From Desmonostoc vinosum HA7617-LM4 (lineage in GTDB: Bacteria > Cyanobacteriota > Cyanobacteriia > Cyanobacteriales > Nostocaceae): a stretch of DNA of 64,000 nt. Made by a program: the position numbers and the translations under genes. Under the pieces are notes generated by a model. The model saw only the letters and a list, made by a program, of their open reading frames with translations. It did no database searches and was not told where the DNA came from. Each line of letters starts with the position of its first letter. The first letter of the stretch is position 1. The stretch is taken from positions 18,092 through 82,091 of the forward strand of contig JAHHHC010000027.1 in the NCBI GenBank assembly GCA_019359515.1, read 5' to 3'. This document shows positions 36,794-45,993 of this stretch, in pieces.

Positions 36794-37870
36794 ATGAGTA
36801 CTGAAAATCAAATACTTAAAACTCAGATAATCATTATTGTTATTGCATTAATCGGTGTAGTAGGTAATGCAGTGATTACCAACTGGTACAAATTCTTTCT
36901 CAAACCAATTTATCAAACACCAGTGTTGAATACCTTACTGACATCAACGTCGATTCCTGCATTTACGACAACAACAGCACTAAAACTGGGTACTTTTTTA
37001 GGATCAAAATTAACACAGCAACCAAGTATTTCACCAAGACCGAGTTCGCCCCTATCTTTATCAAAATCAAATCAAAGGTATCAAGTTAACGATATTACTT
37101 TTGATTTACAACGATGTCAAAGATCGGGTCAAACAATCAGATGCTACTTTTTAGTTACCAACCAAGGAGCAGATTTGGATTTGGGTGTAGATTCGACATG
37201 GACAAATCGAACTAGGCTCATTGATTCTTCTGGTACGCCATATACTGCTACTAGGGCTGAACTGGGCGCTGTTAAAGGCAGTGACCGAATTTCAGATACC
37301 ATTATTCGTGGTGGTCGATTGAAAATGATTATTGACTTTGCAGGTGTTCCAATTGAAGTTAACAAAGTAGACTTAACTGTAGCAGTTGGATGGGGCAGTA
37401 CTTGGGAACTTGTCAAAATCCCTAATGTTGTCTTTTCCGACTTAACACAGCAACCAAGTATTTCACCAAGACCGAGTTCGTCTCCATCTTTATCAAATCA
37501 AAGGTATCAAGTTAACGATATTACTTTTGATTTACAACGATGTCAAAGATCGGGTCAAACAATCAGATGCTACTTTTTAATCACCAACCAAGGAGCGGAT
37601 TTGGATTTGGGTGTAGATTCGACATGGACAAATCGAACTAGGCTCATTGATTCTTCTGGTACGCCATATACTGCTACTAGGGCTGAACTGGGCGCTGTTA
37701 AAGGCAGTGACCGAATTTCAGATACCATTATTCGTGGTGGTCGATTGAAAATGATTATTGACTTTGCAGGTGTTCCAACTGAAGTTAACGAAGTAGACTT
37801 AACTGTAGCAGTTGGATGGGGCAGTACTTGGGAACTTGTCAAAATCTCTAATGTTGTCTTTTCCAATTGA
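36794..37870 (+). CDS. Membrane-anchored protein with two near-identical tandem domains
   Basis: 358 residues from ATG 36794 (an upstream TTG at 36764 is less likely). One N-terminal membrane helix (IIIIVIALIGVVGNAVI) is followed by a Ser/Pro linker, then two domains of about 140 residues (roughly 73-215 and 217-358). Each contains NDITFDLQRCQRSGQTIRCY, TRLIDSSGTPYTATRAELGA and FAGVP-EVN-VDLTVAVGWGS. They differ in only a few residues. The beta-rich pattern with two cysteines resembles DUF4352-like extracellular domains of cyanobacteria. Function unknown. It interrupts the usual ndhF-ndhD neighbourhood. Confidence 0.75.
   Translation: MSTENQILKTQIIIIVIALIGVVGNAVITNWYKFFLKPIYQTPVLNTLLTSTSIPAFTTTTALKLGTFLGSKLTQQPSISPRPSSPLSLSKSNQRYQVNDITFDLQRCQRSGQTIRCYFLVTNQGADLDLGVDSTWTNRTRLIDSSGTPYTATRAELGAVKGSDRISDTIIRGGRLKMIIDFAGVPIEVNKVDLTVAVGWGSTWELVKIPNVVFSDLTQQPSISPRPSSSPSLSNQRYQVNDITFDLQRCQRSGQTIRCYFLITNQGADLDLGVDSTWTNRTRLIDSSGTPYTATRAELGAVKGSDRISDTIIRGGRLKMIIDFAGVPTEVNEVDLTVAVGWGSTWELVKISNVVFSN
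37011..37863 (+). repeat. Tandem DNA duplication of about 430 bases
   Basis: The unit starting TAACACAGCAACCAAG at 37011 recurs at 37443. The offset is 432 bases at the start and 426 after a 6-base deletion in the Ser-rich linker. Most positions are identical, pointing to a recent in-frame duplication. Confidence 0.9.
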
Positions 37871-37981
37871 TTTACCCTTTTTGACAATTCAAACAATACT
37901 GTTCAGTAATAACAGTAGTGCATTACTCTCTCGAAGAGAGTACCCTACGAATATTTAATTGTTGACTATCAGCCAAAAAAA

Positions 37982-38035
37982 GAGCCTAAATTTAGGCTCA
38001 AAAAAAATTTGGGGAAGGAGCCTAATTTAGGCTCC
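37982..38035 (-). terminator. Two near-identical hairpins after ndhF
   Basis: GAGCCTAAATTTAGGCTC (37982-37999) is a perfect palindrome followed by A/T runs on both strands. GGAGCCTA (38017-38024) with TAGGCTCC (38028-38035) repeats the same core 17 bases away. Together they can stop ndhF on the minus strand and the opposing gene. A smaller hairpin, ACTCTCT with AGAGAGT, is at 37925-37941. Confidence 0.75.
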
Positions 38036-38069
38036 TAAAAAACTTTGGGGTTTGAAACCGATACAGAAA

Positions 38070-40166
38070 TCAAGTAATACCAAAGACAATCACTAAACCC
38101 AAAACAGCCCCAAACACAATTAAGGCATAGAACTGAGCGCGACCGTTTTCTAGGTATTTCAGACCTTCGCCACTGACAAGAGTGAAAAAGCCTGTAAGAT
38201 TTACAGCACCATCAACAACGCGGAAGTCAACTTCCATGACTTGTCTGGCAAGGCGACGCAAGCCAAGAACAAAGACACGATGGTAAATGTCATCAAAATA
38301 CCATTTGTTGAGAGATAGCTCATAAAGTGGTTTGATTTTAGCGGCGATCGCTGCCGGGTCAATCTTACCGTACAAGTACATCAGCGAAGCCAAGGTGATG
38401 CCAATCAAGGAAATTCCCACTGAACCCCCCGCCAAAACATAAAATTCTGTCGGGTTGAACTCTGCGGCTTTTTCTATCACCTCAGAGAGGCTTTGAGTTG
38501 GAGAAAAGATAAACTCCTCAAAGTAGTTAGCATAAGGAGTTCCTGCTAAACCAATCAAAATCGAAGGTACAGCCAAAACCACCAAAGGTAGGGTCATTGT
38601 CCACGGTGATTCATGAGGTGAATCACTGTGATGCCCATGAGAATCATGGTGGCTGCCAGTTGCTGCTAGTTCGCCCTTTTTCATTGCCCCAGGGCCAAAA
38701 GTAGGCGCAGGTTCTTCTGCTTCCAATTCCAAAACGATTGTTGCTGCTGCTTCCTTAAGCTTTTGCTTAATTTTCTGGTCATTACCCCGGAATTTACCTT
38801 CAAATGTCGAGAAATACATTCTGAACATGTAGAAAGCAGTGATACCAGCAGTTAACCAGCCAATCAACCAGAGAAAGGGGTTAGCCTCAAAAGCTTTACC
38901 GAGAATTTCGTCTTTTGACCAGAAACCGGCAAAGGGTGGCATCCCAGAAATCGCTAGACAACCAATTAAGAAAGTAATGGCTGTAAATGGCATATACTTC
39001 CGTAGTCCCCCCATTAAGCGCATATCTTGCGCTAAGGCGGGGTCATGACCAACGACTCCCTCCATGCCGTGAATTACAGAACCGGAACCCAAAAACAGCA
39101 TCGCCTTGAAATAAGCGTGCGTCATCAGGTGGAATAGTCCCGCAGAGTAAGCGCCTATCCCCATGGCCATCACCATATAACCAAGCTGGGAAATGGTGGA
39201 GTAAGCTAAGCCCTTTTTAATGTCATTTTGGGTAATGGCGATACTTGCCCCCAAAAACGCTGTAAATGCCCCAGTATAGGCAATCACGTTCATTGCGGCT
39301 GGAACGTGTTCAAATACTGGATACATCCGGGCAATCAAGAAAACACCCGCTGCCACCATAGTTGCTGCGTGGATCAAGGCAGAAATGGGTGTAGGGCCTT
39401 CCATCGCATCTGGTAGCCAGACATGGAGGGGGAATTGAGCTGACTTAGCTACCGGGCCCAAGAACACTAAAATTGCAAACAGAACAGCCAGAAAATTGCT
39501 GATCGAGCCTGATTGCACTAGTTGTGTGAGGCGATCGCCCATCACATCAAATTCAAAGCTTCCTGTCGCCCAGAACAGCCCCAAAATGCCAAGTAACAAA
39601 CCAAAGTCACCAACACGGTTGGTCACAAATGCTTTTTGAGCTGCGTCGGCTGCTGACTTGCGATCATACCAAAAGCCGACTAGCAAGTACGAACACATCC
39701 CGACCAGTTCCCAGAAAATATAAATCTGTACTAGGTTGGGGCTAACCACCAGACCCAACATTGAAGAGCCAAATAAGCTGAGATAGGCGTAAAACCGCAC
39801 GTAACCTGGATCATGAGCCATGTAGCCATCGGTATAAACCATGACTAAGAAAGCTACTGTTGTCACAATCACCAGCATCAGGGCTGTCAGGTGGTCAATA
39901 GTGTAGCCCATGCTCAGGTGAAAATTGCCTGCTGCCGCCCATTCTAAAGTGCGGATATAAGGCGCATGTCCTTGAATTTGACTCCACAACAAGGCAAACG
40001 AAAGCCCCATAGCTGCTCCCATGAGGGAGATAATCGCTACAGCGTTGAGCTGCCGCAGGCGATTTGTCACCTGATTCAACGAGATTAACCCTAGACCGAC
40101 CAGCATTGCCCCAAGAAGAGGAAATACCGGAATCAGCCAGGCATACTGATAGATTACTTCCATCAC
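38070..40166 (-). CDS. ndhF: NAD(P)H-quinone oxidoreductase subunit 5 (NdhF)
   Basis: 698 residues. LAYSTISQLGYMVMAMGIGA, FPLHVWLPDAMEGPTPISAL and FWELVGMCSYLLVGFWYDRK are the defining antiporter-like motifs of NdhF/NuoL. About 15-16 membrane helices are expected, with a C-terminal lateral helix. A hydrophilic loop near residues 500-525 carries six histidines (HHDSHGHHSDSPH). It is the distal proton-pumping subunit of NDH-1, next to NdhD in the complex. On the minus strand, upstream of ndhD but separated by the inserted gene; this is the NdhF1 type by length. Confidence 0.94.
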   Translation of the reverse strand: MMEVIYQYAWLIPVFPLLGAMLVGLGLISLNQVTNRLRQLNAVAIISLMGAAMGLSFALLWSQIQGHAPYIRTLEWAAAGNFHLSMGYTIDHLTALMLVIVTTVAFLVMVYTDGYMAHDPGYVRFYAYLSLFGSSMLGLVVSPNLVQIYIFWELVGMCSYLLVGFWYDRKSAADAAQKAFVTNRVGDFGLLLGILGLFWATGSFEFDVMGDRLTQLVQSGSISNFLAVLFAILVFLGPVAKSAQFPLHVWLPDAMEGPTPISALIHAATMVAAGVFLIARMYPVFEHVPAAMNVIAYTGAFTAFLGASIAITQNDIKKGLAYSTISQLGYMVMAMGIGAYSAGLFHLMTHAYFKAMLFLGSGSVIHGMEGVVGHDPALAQDMRLMGGLRKYMPFTAITFLIGCLAISGMPPFAGFWSKDEILGKAFEANPFLWLIGWLTAGITAFYMFRMYFSTFEGKFRGNDQKIKQKLKEAAATIVLELEAEEPAPTFGPGAMKKGELAATGSHHDSHGHHSDSPHESPWTMTLPLVVLAVPSILIGLAGTPYANYFEEFIFSPTQSLSEVIEKAAEFNPTEFYVLAGGSVGISLIGITLASLMYLYGKIDPAAIAAKIKPLYELSLNKWYFDDIYHRVFVLGLRRLARQVMEVDFRVVDGAVNLTGFFTLVSGEGLKYLENGRAQFYALIVFGAVLGLVIVFGIT

Positions 40167-40283
40167 TGACGCCTACTATTAGAATTCTTGACTAAATTTC
40201 GACAGTAATGCTAACGGTATTCGTCGCAAACTGCCCAGGTTGGAACTGTTAATAATTGTGACACACACCCTTGAGGATAAAAT

Positions 40284-40311
40284 ACCCCACCCAATGAGCT
40301 TTGGGTGGGGT
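40284..40311 (-). terminator. Terminator downstream of the thioredoxin-like gene
   Basis: ACCCCACCCAA (40284-40294) pairs perfectly with TTGGGTGGGGT (40301-40311). On the minus strand ATTTTATC follows. The heptamer repeat block lies between it and the gene. Confidence 0.65.
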
Positions 40312-40332
40312 GTTAAGCATGGTTTTATATTT

Positions 40333-40410
40333 GGGGACTGGGGACTGGGGACTGGGGACTGGGGACTGGGGATTGGGGATTGGGGACTGGGGGACGCGGG
40401 GACGCGGAGA
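40333..40410. repeat. GGGGACT heptamer array (STRR type)
   Basis: Five GGGGACT units, two GGGGATT and one GGGGACT run without interruption from 40333 to 40388, then GGGGGACGCGGGGACGCGG. This is the clearest STRR-type array of the window. The repetitive Gly/Asp/Trp reading frames across it are artefacts. Confidence 0.9.
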
Positions 40411-40460
40411 ATAACCAATGACAAAAGACAAAGGACAATTCCCAATTCCCTATTCCCCAA

Positions 40461-40844
40461 TTACGCCAAACGGCATCCCAAGTCTACTGTTGACCTAGTG
40501 TAGGCTTGAGAAGAATTGCCATAGCTAACTTTAATTTCCTCTAAAGCTAGACGTAAATCGTCTCTGCCGCGAAAACCTTCTAAGCGATCGCGGACTATAC
40601 CATTTTCAATCAAAAGTAAAGTTGGTAATGACTTTAATCTATATGTAGTAGACAATTTGAAATTTTGGTCGGCGTTGACCTTGACTAATTTAATTTCTTC
40701 CCCACATTGGGTTTTAAATTGCATCAACAGTGGGTGGATGACACGACACAAGCCACACCAAGGTGCTTCAAAATTAACTAAAACAGGAATTGGGGATTCT
40801 AAAACTTCTTGAGTAAATGTCCGCTCACTAACCGACAACACCAT
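40461..40844 (-). CDS. Thioredoxin-like protein with WCGLC active site
   Basis: 127 residues. VLVNFEAPWCGLCRVIHPLL carries the redox pair Cys30-x-x-Cys33, but the usual Pro between them is Leu (CGLC, not CGPC). VKVNADQNFKLSTTYRLKSL and PTLLLIENG, with the cis-Pro motif LPTLLL, complete a thioredoxin fold. It has about 15 extra C-terminal residues. Leu in place of Pro should change the redox potential, so partners may differ from standard thioredoxin. Single gene on the minus strand. Confidence 0.85.
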   Translation of the reverse strand: MVLSVSERTFTQEVLESPIPVLVNFEAPWCGLCRVIHPLLMQFKTQCGEEIKLVKVNADQNFKLSTTYRLKSLPTLLLIENGIVRDRLEGFRGRDDLRLALEEIKVSYGNSSQAYTRSTVDLGCRLA

Positions 40845-41228
40845 GACGCCTCTTGGATTATAAGGTTCTTATATCAAACTAGCTATCAACAGATTTAATG
40901 ATTAACAAGCCAGTGAAGGCTGATAAATGCTTTTAGGACATAGAGAACTAGACAAAAATTAAGTGTGTGAACATAGGTCTTATAAAAAAGTCAGTGCTAC
41001 ATTAACGATGGCTCTTGTGGATTTTTTGAATCTTGATTGCCATAACCGCTGGATTATTCCCTAACACGAGGAAACTTACCAGCGACTACTAATATAAAAT
41101 CTTCAACTAACCCAGTACAACCCCTATGACAGATGTTTGAATCAATCCTACATTGATTCGGTAGCAATTGATCAGCTAATATTTTTGCCTGCTGAGTATT
41201 TTTTGCTGACATTGGGGATCACTTAAGG

Positions 41229-41951
41229 CTACCATTTTATCCTACTAGTTACTTCTAGCAACAGTGGGTGTAGCCACCAAAGTACAGCCACAAAAATGGC
41301 GACTCCGAAATAGGCAGGGCGGAAAAATTCCTGCCATTTGATAGATTGACGTCCGTCCATAATTGCTGCAAAGGGAATAGTTGAAGTTCGCTGTTTGACA
41401 ATTTCAAAGGCTTCTCCATAGCGATAACTCAAACGGCGATCGCCATGCCAAACTCCAAACAAATGATGTAGCACCAATCCGAAAGAAGTCACAAGGGTAA
41501 AGCTAGTACCAAGCCAAAGAGAATGAGCAATACACCAAATGACTTGTCCCACCATCTGGGGATGACGCGTTATACGCATAATTCCCGTCTCATAGAGATG
41601 GACTTGAGGCTTTTGAATAGCAGCAATTTCTAGTAGATTGAAGGTAGCAGGATATAAAAACAAAAACGAAATCGCTGACAGCACCCAAACAACTTCCCGC
41701 ACTCCCGGTACTCCTTGCACCTGCCAAAGTGATAAACCATCATAGCGGTGGTTGAAAAAGTAAACAATTAGGATTACAGCCAACGGTAGGCTGACTAATG
41801 CAAAAAAAATCCGATAGAGCCTTGGCCCAATGTATTTTTCTGCCCAAGGACGCAAGGCAGCACCCCCACTGTGAGCGATCGCAAAAGCTATTTGTAACCC
41901 AAGCATGACAAAATGACTGGGGGTTAACCAAGGAGTCAGCATCATAAGCAA
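41229..41951 (-). CDS. NnrU family membrane protein
   Basis: 240 residues with six or so membrane helices. IAFAIAHSGGAALRPWAEKY, YRIFFALVSLPLAVILIVYF and GIMRITRHPQMVGQVIWCIA, then LHHLFGVWHGDRRL, are typical of NnrU. The family includes plant 15-cis-zeta-carotene isomerase, so a carotenoid-related role is possible, but the bacterial function is not settled. Conserved histidines in the HSGG, RHP and HHLF motifs could bind heme. It is divergent from the LysR gene across about 300 bases. Confidence 0.82.
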   Translation of the reverse strand: MLMMLTPWLTPSHFVMLGLQIAFAIAHSGGAALRPWAEKYIGPRLYRIFFALVSLPLAVILIVYFFNHRYDGLSLWQVQGVPGVREVVWVLSAISFLFLYPATFNLLEIAAIQKPQVHLYETGIMRITRHPQMVGQVIWCIAHSLWLGTSFTLVTSFGLVLHHLFGVWHGDRRLSYRYGEAFEIVKQRTSTIPFAAIMDGRQSIKWQEFFRPAYFGVAIFVAVLWWLHPLLLEVTSRIKW

Positions 41952-42248
41952 TTCAAAATTCCAACTTCAACATTCAAAATGGAAAAAACCAATCACAGCG
42001 AGCATCCTGGCTAGTAACTGCTTGCCAATTAAAGCAAAGCAATGTAGGCACAAGTGAAGTAATTTAAAGAAAACTTAATTCAGTACAACCAATACCACAA
42101 AGTATTCAAAAGGGGACTTTAGTCAAAATGTTGTAATACTGTCTTTTTCGAGTAAAGCCTTCAAGTTGTAAGATGCAACAGATCATACTCGGCTAATTGC
42201 TGTGAAACCTAATTTGTTGCCAAAGCCGCTCCTTTCAAAGTTTGTGGG

Positions 42249-43268
42249 TTGAGCCTTATGTCTGACCTTCCTTTCACTTTAGATCAGTTACGTATTCTAA
42301 AAGCGATCGCACAAGAAGGGAGCTTCAAGCGCGCCGCTGATAGTCTCTATGTCTCCCAACCAGCCGTGAGTCTACAAGTCCAAAATCTAGAACGGCAACT
42401 GGATGTCCCCTTATTTGATCGTGGAGGACGCCGTGCCCAATTAACCGAAGCTGGACATCTACTTTTAAGCTACGGTGAAAAAATCCTCAGTCTGTGTCAA
42501 GAAACCTGTCGCGCTATTGAGGATTTACAAAATCTTCAAGGCGGTACTTTAATTGTTGGTGCTTCTCAAACCACCGGCACCTATCTTTTACCCAGAATGA
42601 TCGGCATGTTCCGTCAAAAATATCCCGATGTAGCTGTGCAACTGCATGTCCACTCTACCCGACGAACTGCCTGGAGTGTAGCCAACGGACAAGTGGATTT
42701 GGCTATCATCGGTGGTGAAATTCCCGGTGAACTAGCAGAATCTTTGGAAATTCTTGCCTACGCTGAAGATGAATTAGCGTTGATTGTGCCCGTATTCCAC
42801 CCTTTTGCCAAACTAGAAACAATCCAAAAAGAAGACCTATATAAGTTACAGTTCATCGCTCTCGATTCTCAATCGACTATTCGCAAAGTCATTGATCAGG
42901 TATTAGCACGCTGCGAGATTGATACAAGACGTTTTAAAGTTGAAATGGAACTGAATTCCATAGAAGCGATAAAAAATGCTGTGCAGTCAGGTTTGGGAGC
43001 TGCTTTTGTCTCCACTAGCGCGATCGCCAAAGAATTACAGATGGGTGTGCTACACTGTGCCCCAATTGAAGGTGTCGTTGTCAAACGGACACTGTGGTTG
43101 ATTTTTAATCCCAACCGTTATCGATCCAAAGCAGCAGAAGCCTTTAGCCAAGAAATTTTACCTCAATTTGCCAATCCAGGCTGGAATCAAGACCTGTTCA
43201 AGCTATCACAAAAAAACATAGCAGTCACCACATTGGATGCAGCAACACCAAACTCAGATGAAGGCTAA
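42249..43268 (+). CDS. rbcR: LysR-type regulator RbcR
   Basis: 339 residues. An N-terminal winged helix ([40 protein letters not shown]) is followed by the effector domain ([51 protein letters not shown]). The sequence and length agree with RbcR/Ycf30 of cyanobacteria and red plastids, which activates Rubisco and other carbon-fixation genes. NdhR and CmpR are close alternatives, but the opening segment favours RbcR. The divergent NnrU gene may share its control region. Confidence 0.8.
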   Translation: MSLMSDLPFTLDQLRILKAIAQEGSFKRAADSLYVSQPAVSLQVQNLERQLDVPLFDRGGRRAQLTEAGHLLLSYGEKILSLCQETCRAIEDLQNLQGGTLIVGASQTTGTYLLPRMIGMFRQKYPDVAVQLHVHSTRRTAWSVANGQVDLAIIGGEIPGELAESLEILAYAEDELALIVPVFHPFAKLETIQKEDLYKLQFIALDSQSTIRKVIDQVLARCEIDTRRFKVEMELNSIEAIKNAVQSGLGAAFVSTSAIAKELQMGVLHCAPIEGVVVKRTLWLIFNPNRYRSKAAEAFSQEILPQFANPGWNQDLFKLSQKNIAVTTLDAATPNSDEG

Positions 43269-43274
43269 AATCTA

Positions 43275-43346
43275 GTCATTAGTCCTTTGTCCTTTTGCTA
43301 ATGACTTGTGACTAATGACTACTTGCCCTGAGTGAAGTCGAAAGGG
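43275..43346. repeat. Small intergenic repeats between rbcR and the kinase gene
   Basis: GTCATTAGTC and CTAATGAC-like units lie at 43275-43320, followed by CTGAGTGAAGTCGAAAG at 43328-43344, a reverse copy of the CTTCGACT...CTCAG repeat. Confidence 0.55.
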
Positions 43347-43368
43347 TGACTGATGACAAAGCACAAAA

Positions 43369-44751
43369 ATGGAAGTTTACTGCACTCGTCCACACTGTCC
43401 ACGCCCTCAAAACTATTGTGCGGACTTAGATGACATTACGACACTAAAAACAACTCAGCAAAAATACTGTACCACTTGTGGTATGGGACTAATATTAGAT
43501 GGGCGCTACGTACCAATGAAGCTGCTGGGAAGAGGCGGATTTGGAGCAGCTTTTTTGGCACGCGATCGCCGTATCCCCGGAATGCGCCAGTGTGTAGTTA
43601 AGCAATTTCAACCACGGGGCAATTTAACTTCAACTCAGCTACAAATGGCACAACAGCTATTTGAAAGAGAAGCAGAAGTCTTAGCACAAATAGGCAACGA
43701 ACACGAACAAATTCCAGATTTGTTCGCCTTCTTTCCAGTAACAGTTAATAGCTTATTGCCAGGACAGCAAGACCAGTTTTTTTACCTGGTACAAGAATAT
43801 ATTGATGGGCAAAACTTAGAGGAAGAATTAGCTCTAAAAGGTAAATTCTCAGAACAGGAAGTTTTAGAAGTACTACAAGAAATTCTCAAGGTACTAAAGT
43901 TTGTCCATGAAAAAAACATTATTCACCGAGACATCAAACCATCCAATATCATGCGCCGTCGTGACGGCAAACTCTTCTTACTAGATTTTGGTGCAGTCAA
44001 GCAAGTAACAAGTACCTCATCTAGTTCTGCTGCTTCTACAGGAATTTATTCAATGGGATTTGCACCGCCTGAACAGATGGCTGGCGGCCAAATATTTCCA
44101 TCCACCGATTTGTATGCTTTGGCCGTAACTGCGCTCAATTTATTGACAGGACAAGAAGCAATACAGCTATTTGATACATATACCAATCAATGGAATTGGC
44201 GATCGCACGCAGTTGTTAGCGATCGCTTGGCGGATATTCTAGATAAAATGCTCCGATCTGCGGCTAATCAACGCTTCCAGTCAGCCCAAGAGGTTCTAGA
44301 TGCCTTGGGATCAAAGCCTGTCGCCTCTGCACCAATAAATCCACTTCCCACACCCCCGCCACAAGCTTCTCATCCTGTCATTCCTTTCCCACCAACTCAA
44401 ATCACGTTTTCTATAATAGAACTATTGAGTGGAGCAGCATTCAGTGGATTTGAGGCTGCATTGATCGCGATCGCCCTTTTTAGTTTATTAAAATCACCAA
44501 TAGTTACCTTAGCTATTTCTACCTTGATTGTCAGTTTCCTCGTATTTGCCCAAACTAGGCGGTGGATTGAAAAGTTAGATTTACTAATTATTCCAGGAAT
44601 TACATTTGGGATTATTTTTTTTGTTCCCCTTTTACAAGGCAGTTTAAACATTAAAGAAATAATTATTTTGGCATTAGCTGCTGGATTGGTAGCTATTGCG
44701 TTAACATCCCTATTTCGCCTAATTTACAAATTATTATCTTTAATACTTTAA
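43369..44751 (+). CDS. Serine/threonine protein kinase with zinc-ribbon start and membrane tail
   Basis: 460 residues. Five cysteines in residues 1-40 (CTRPHCPRPQNYC and CTTCG) form a zinc-ribbon-like start. The kinase domain shows GRGGFGAAF (glycine loop), VVKQF (ATP Lys), IIHRDIKPSNIM near 185 (catalytic Asp), LLDFGAVKQV and FAPPEQM, all intact. A Pro-rich linker leads to four hydrophobic helices (about 345-460). This is the cyanobacterial Pkn2-type membrane kinase with cytosolic catalytic domain. Twenty-eight bases separate it from the PstS-like gene, so the kinase and binding proteins probably form an operon. Confidence 0.9.
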   Translation: MEVYCTRPHCPRPQNYCADLDDITTLKTTQQKYCTTCGMGLILDGRYVPMKLLGRGGFGAAFLARDRRIPGMRQCVVKQFQPRGNLTSTQLQMAQQLFEREAEVLAQIGNEHEQIPDLFAFFPVTVNSLLPGQQDQFFYLVQEYIDGQNLEEELALKGKFSEQEVLEVLQEILKVLKFVHEKNIIHRDIKPSNIMRRRDGKLFLLDFGAVKQVTSTSSSSAASTGIYSMGFAPPEQMAGGQIFPSTDLYALAVTALNLLTGQEAIQLFDTYTNQWNWRSHAVVSDRLADILDKMLRSAANQRFQSAQEVLDALGSKPVASAPINPLPTPPPQASHPVIPFPPTQITFSIIELLSGAAFSGFEAALIAIALFSLLKSPIVTLAISTLIVSFLVFAQTRRWIEKLDLLIIPGITFGIIFFVPLLQGSLNIKEIIILALAAGLVAIALTSLFRLIYKLLSLIL

Positions 44752-44779
44752 AAAAAACTTCTGGTGCTAATAGCTACCT

Positions 44780-45838
44780 ATGTCTCAGAAAAACGAAACA
44801 CTCAGGCTTTTCTTGGCTGCTGTTGTCTCTGTTGGCTTAGTCTTTAGTGGGTTATGGTTTCTCATGGAACGATGGGCGCAAATAAACCCAACTAATTCCC
44901 AGCAGTCAAATTCTTCTAATCAAACGAAATCAAATAATTCCCCTACTTCTACAAATAACCCAACCAACGAATGTCCATCATACTTCCCACAAGGAATATT
45001 CAACTATGGTGGTAGCACCACTTGGGCACCCATTCGTAAAGAAGTAGAACCAGTACTGAAAAATCTATGTCCTCAGTTTGGTTTACGCTACACTCAACCA
45101 CCATCTGGTAATCCAGGATCTGGAACTGGCATTCAGATGTTGATAGATAATCAACTAGCTTTTTCAGAATCTTCTCGTTCAGTTAAGGCTGAAGAACATA
45201 CACAAGCACAGCAAAAAAAATTTAGTCTCAAAGAAATTCCAGTAGCAATTGATGGCATTGCGATCGCTGTCAACCCCAGCCTTAATATACCCGGTTTAAC
45301 CGTTGCCCAACTTAAAGACATCTACACTGGTAAGATTACTAACTGGCAAGAGGTAGACGGTTCTAATTTACCCATTACAGTTTACTCTCGTAGCAAAGAA
45401 GCTGGAGGTACAGTAGATTTCTTTATTGAAAATGTTCTCAAGAAGGATAACTTTAGTACTAATATTAACTACGTTGGCACAACCACTGAAGCATTACGAA
45501 AAGTCGCTGCGACTCCTGGCGGCATTTACTATGCTTCCGCTCCAGAAGTTGTACCTCAATGTATGATTAAATCCCTACCAATAGGGCGTACAAGCAATCA
45601 ACTCGTCCTTCCCTACCAAAAACCCTTAGTAACTCAATCTGAATGTCCTGCCAAACGCAATCAATTGAATACTCAAGCATTCCGTAGTGGGGACTATCCA
45701 ATTACCCGTAACTTATTTGTAATTGTTAAACAAAATAACCAAACAGACCAACAAGCAGGTGAAGCTTATGCAAATTGGCTGTTAACATCTCAAGGGCAAG
45801 AACTCATCGAAAAAACGGGATTTGTCAAAATCAAATAA
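44780..45838 (+). CDS. PstS-like phosphate-binding-type protein, membrane anchored (copy 1)
   Basis: 352 residues. One N-terminal membrane helix (FLAAVVSVGLVFSGLWFLM) and an Asn/Ser-rich linker precede a PBP fold. FNYGGSTTWAPIRKEVEP, SGNPGSGTGIQMLIDNQLAF, IPVAIDGIAIAVNPSLNIPG and LKDIYTGKITNWQEVDGSNL are PstS family motifs. No pstC, pstA or pstB genes follow. Anchoring plus the upstream kinase suggest a ligand-sensing rather than uptake role. It is a paralogue of the next gene, from tandem duplication. Confidence 0.82.
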   Translation: MSQKNETLRLFLAAVVSVGLVFSGLWFLMERWAQINPTNSQQSNSSNQTKSNNSPTSTNNPTNECPSYFPQGIFNYGGSTTWAPIRKEVEPVLKNLCPQFGLRYTQPPSGNPGSGTGIQMLIDNQLAFSESSRSVKAEEHTQAQQKKFSLKEIPVAIDGIAIAVNPSLNIPGLTVAQLKDIYTGKITNWQEVDGSNLPITVYSRSKEAGGTVDFFIENVLKKDNFSTNINYVGTTTEALRKVAATPGGIYYASAPEVVPQCMIKSLPIGRTSNQLVLPYQKPLVTQSECPAKRNQLNTQAFRSGDYPITRNLFVIVKQNNQTDQQAGEAYANWLLTSQGQELIEKTGFVKIK

Positions 45839-45993
45839 TTAAACTAGGAAAAATTAGCGAATCAAGGTAAATAATTACTCTTGAAGGCGAATTTGTCGAA
45901 ATTTATTCATAAAATAGCCACTCTCCCCTACAATCTCTAGTAGCAAACACTCATCAAGCATCTACACAGAGAGGACAAGCAGAGTAATTTACT

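Noticed and set aside
40240..40503. Reading frame with repeated Gly-Asp-Trp-Gly-Leu units
   Set aside because: It is a translation of the GGGGACT heptamer array; a different frame and strand give equally periodic products, and it overlaps the end of a real gene.
42061..42080. RbcR operator (AATTTAAAGA with AAACTTAATT) in the NnrU-rbcR gap
   Set aside because: The symmetry is weak and such AT-rich words are common here; no second copy supports it.
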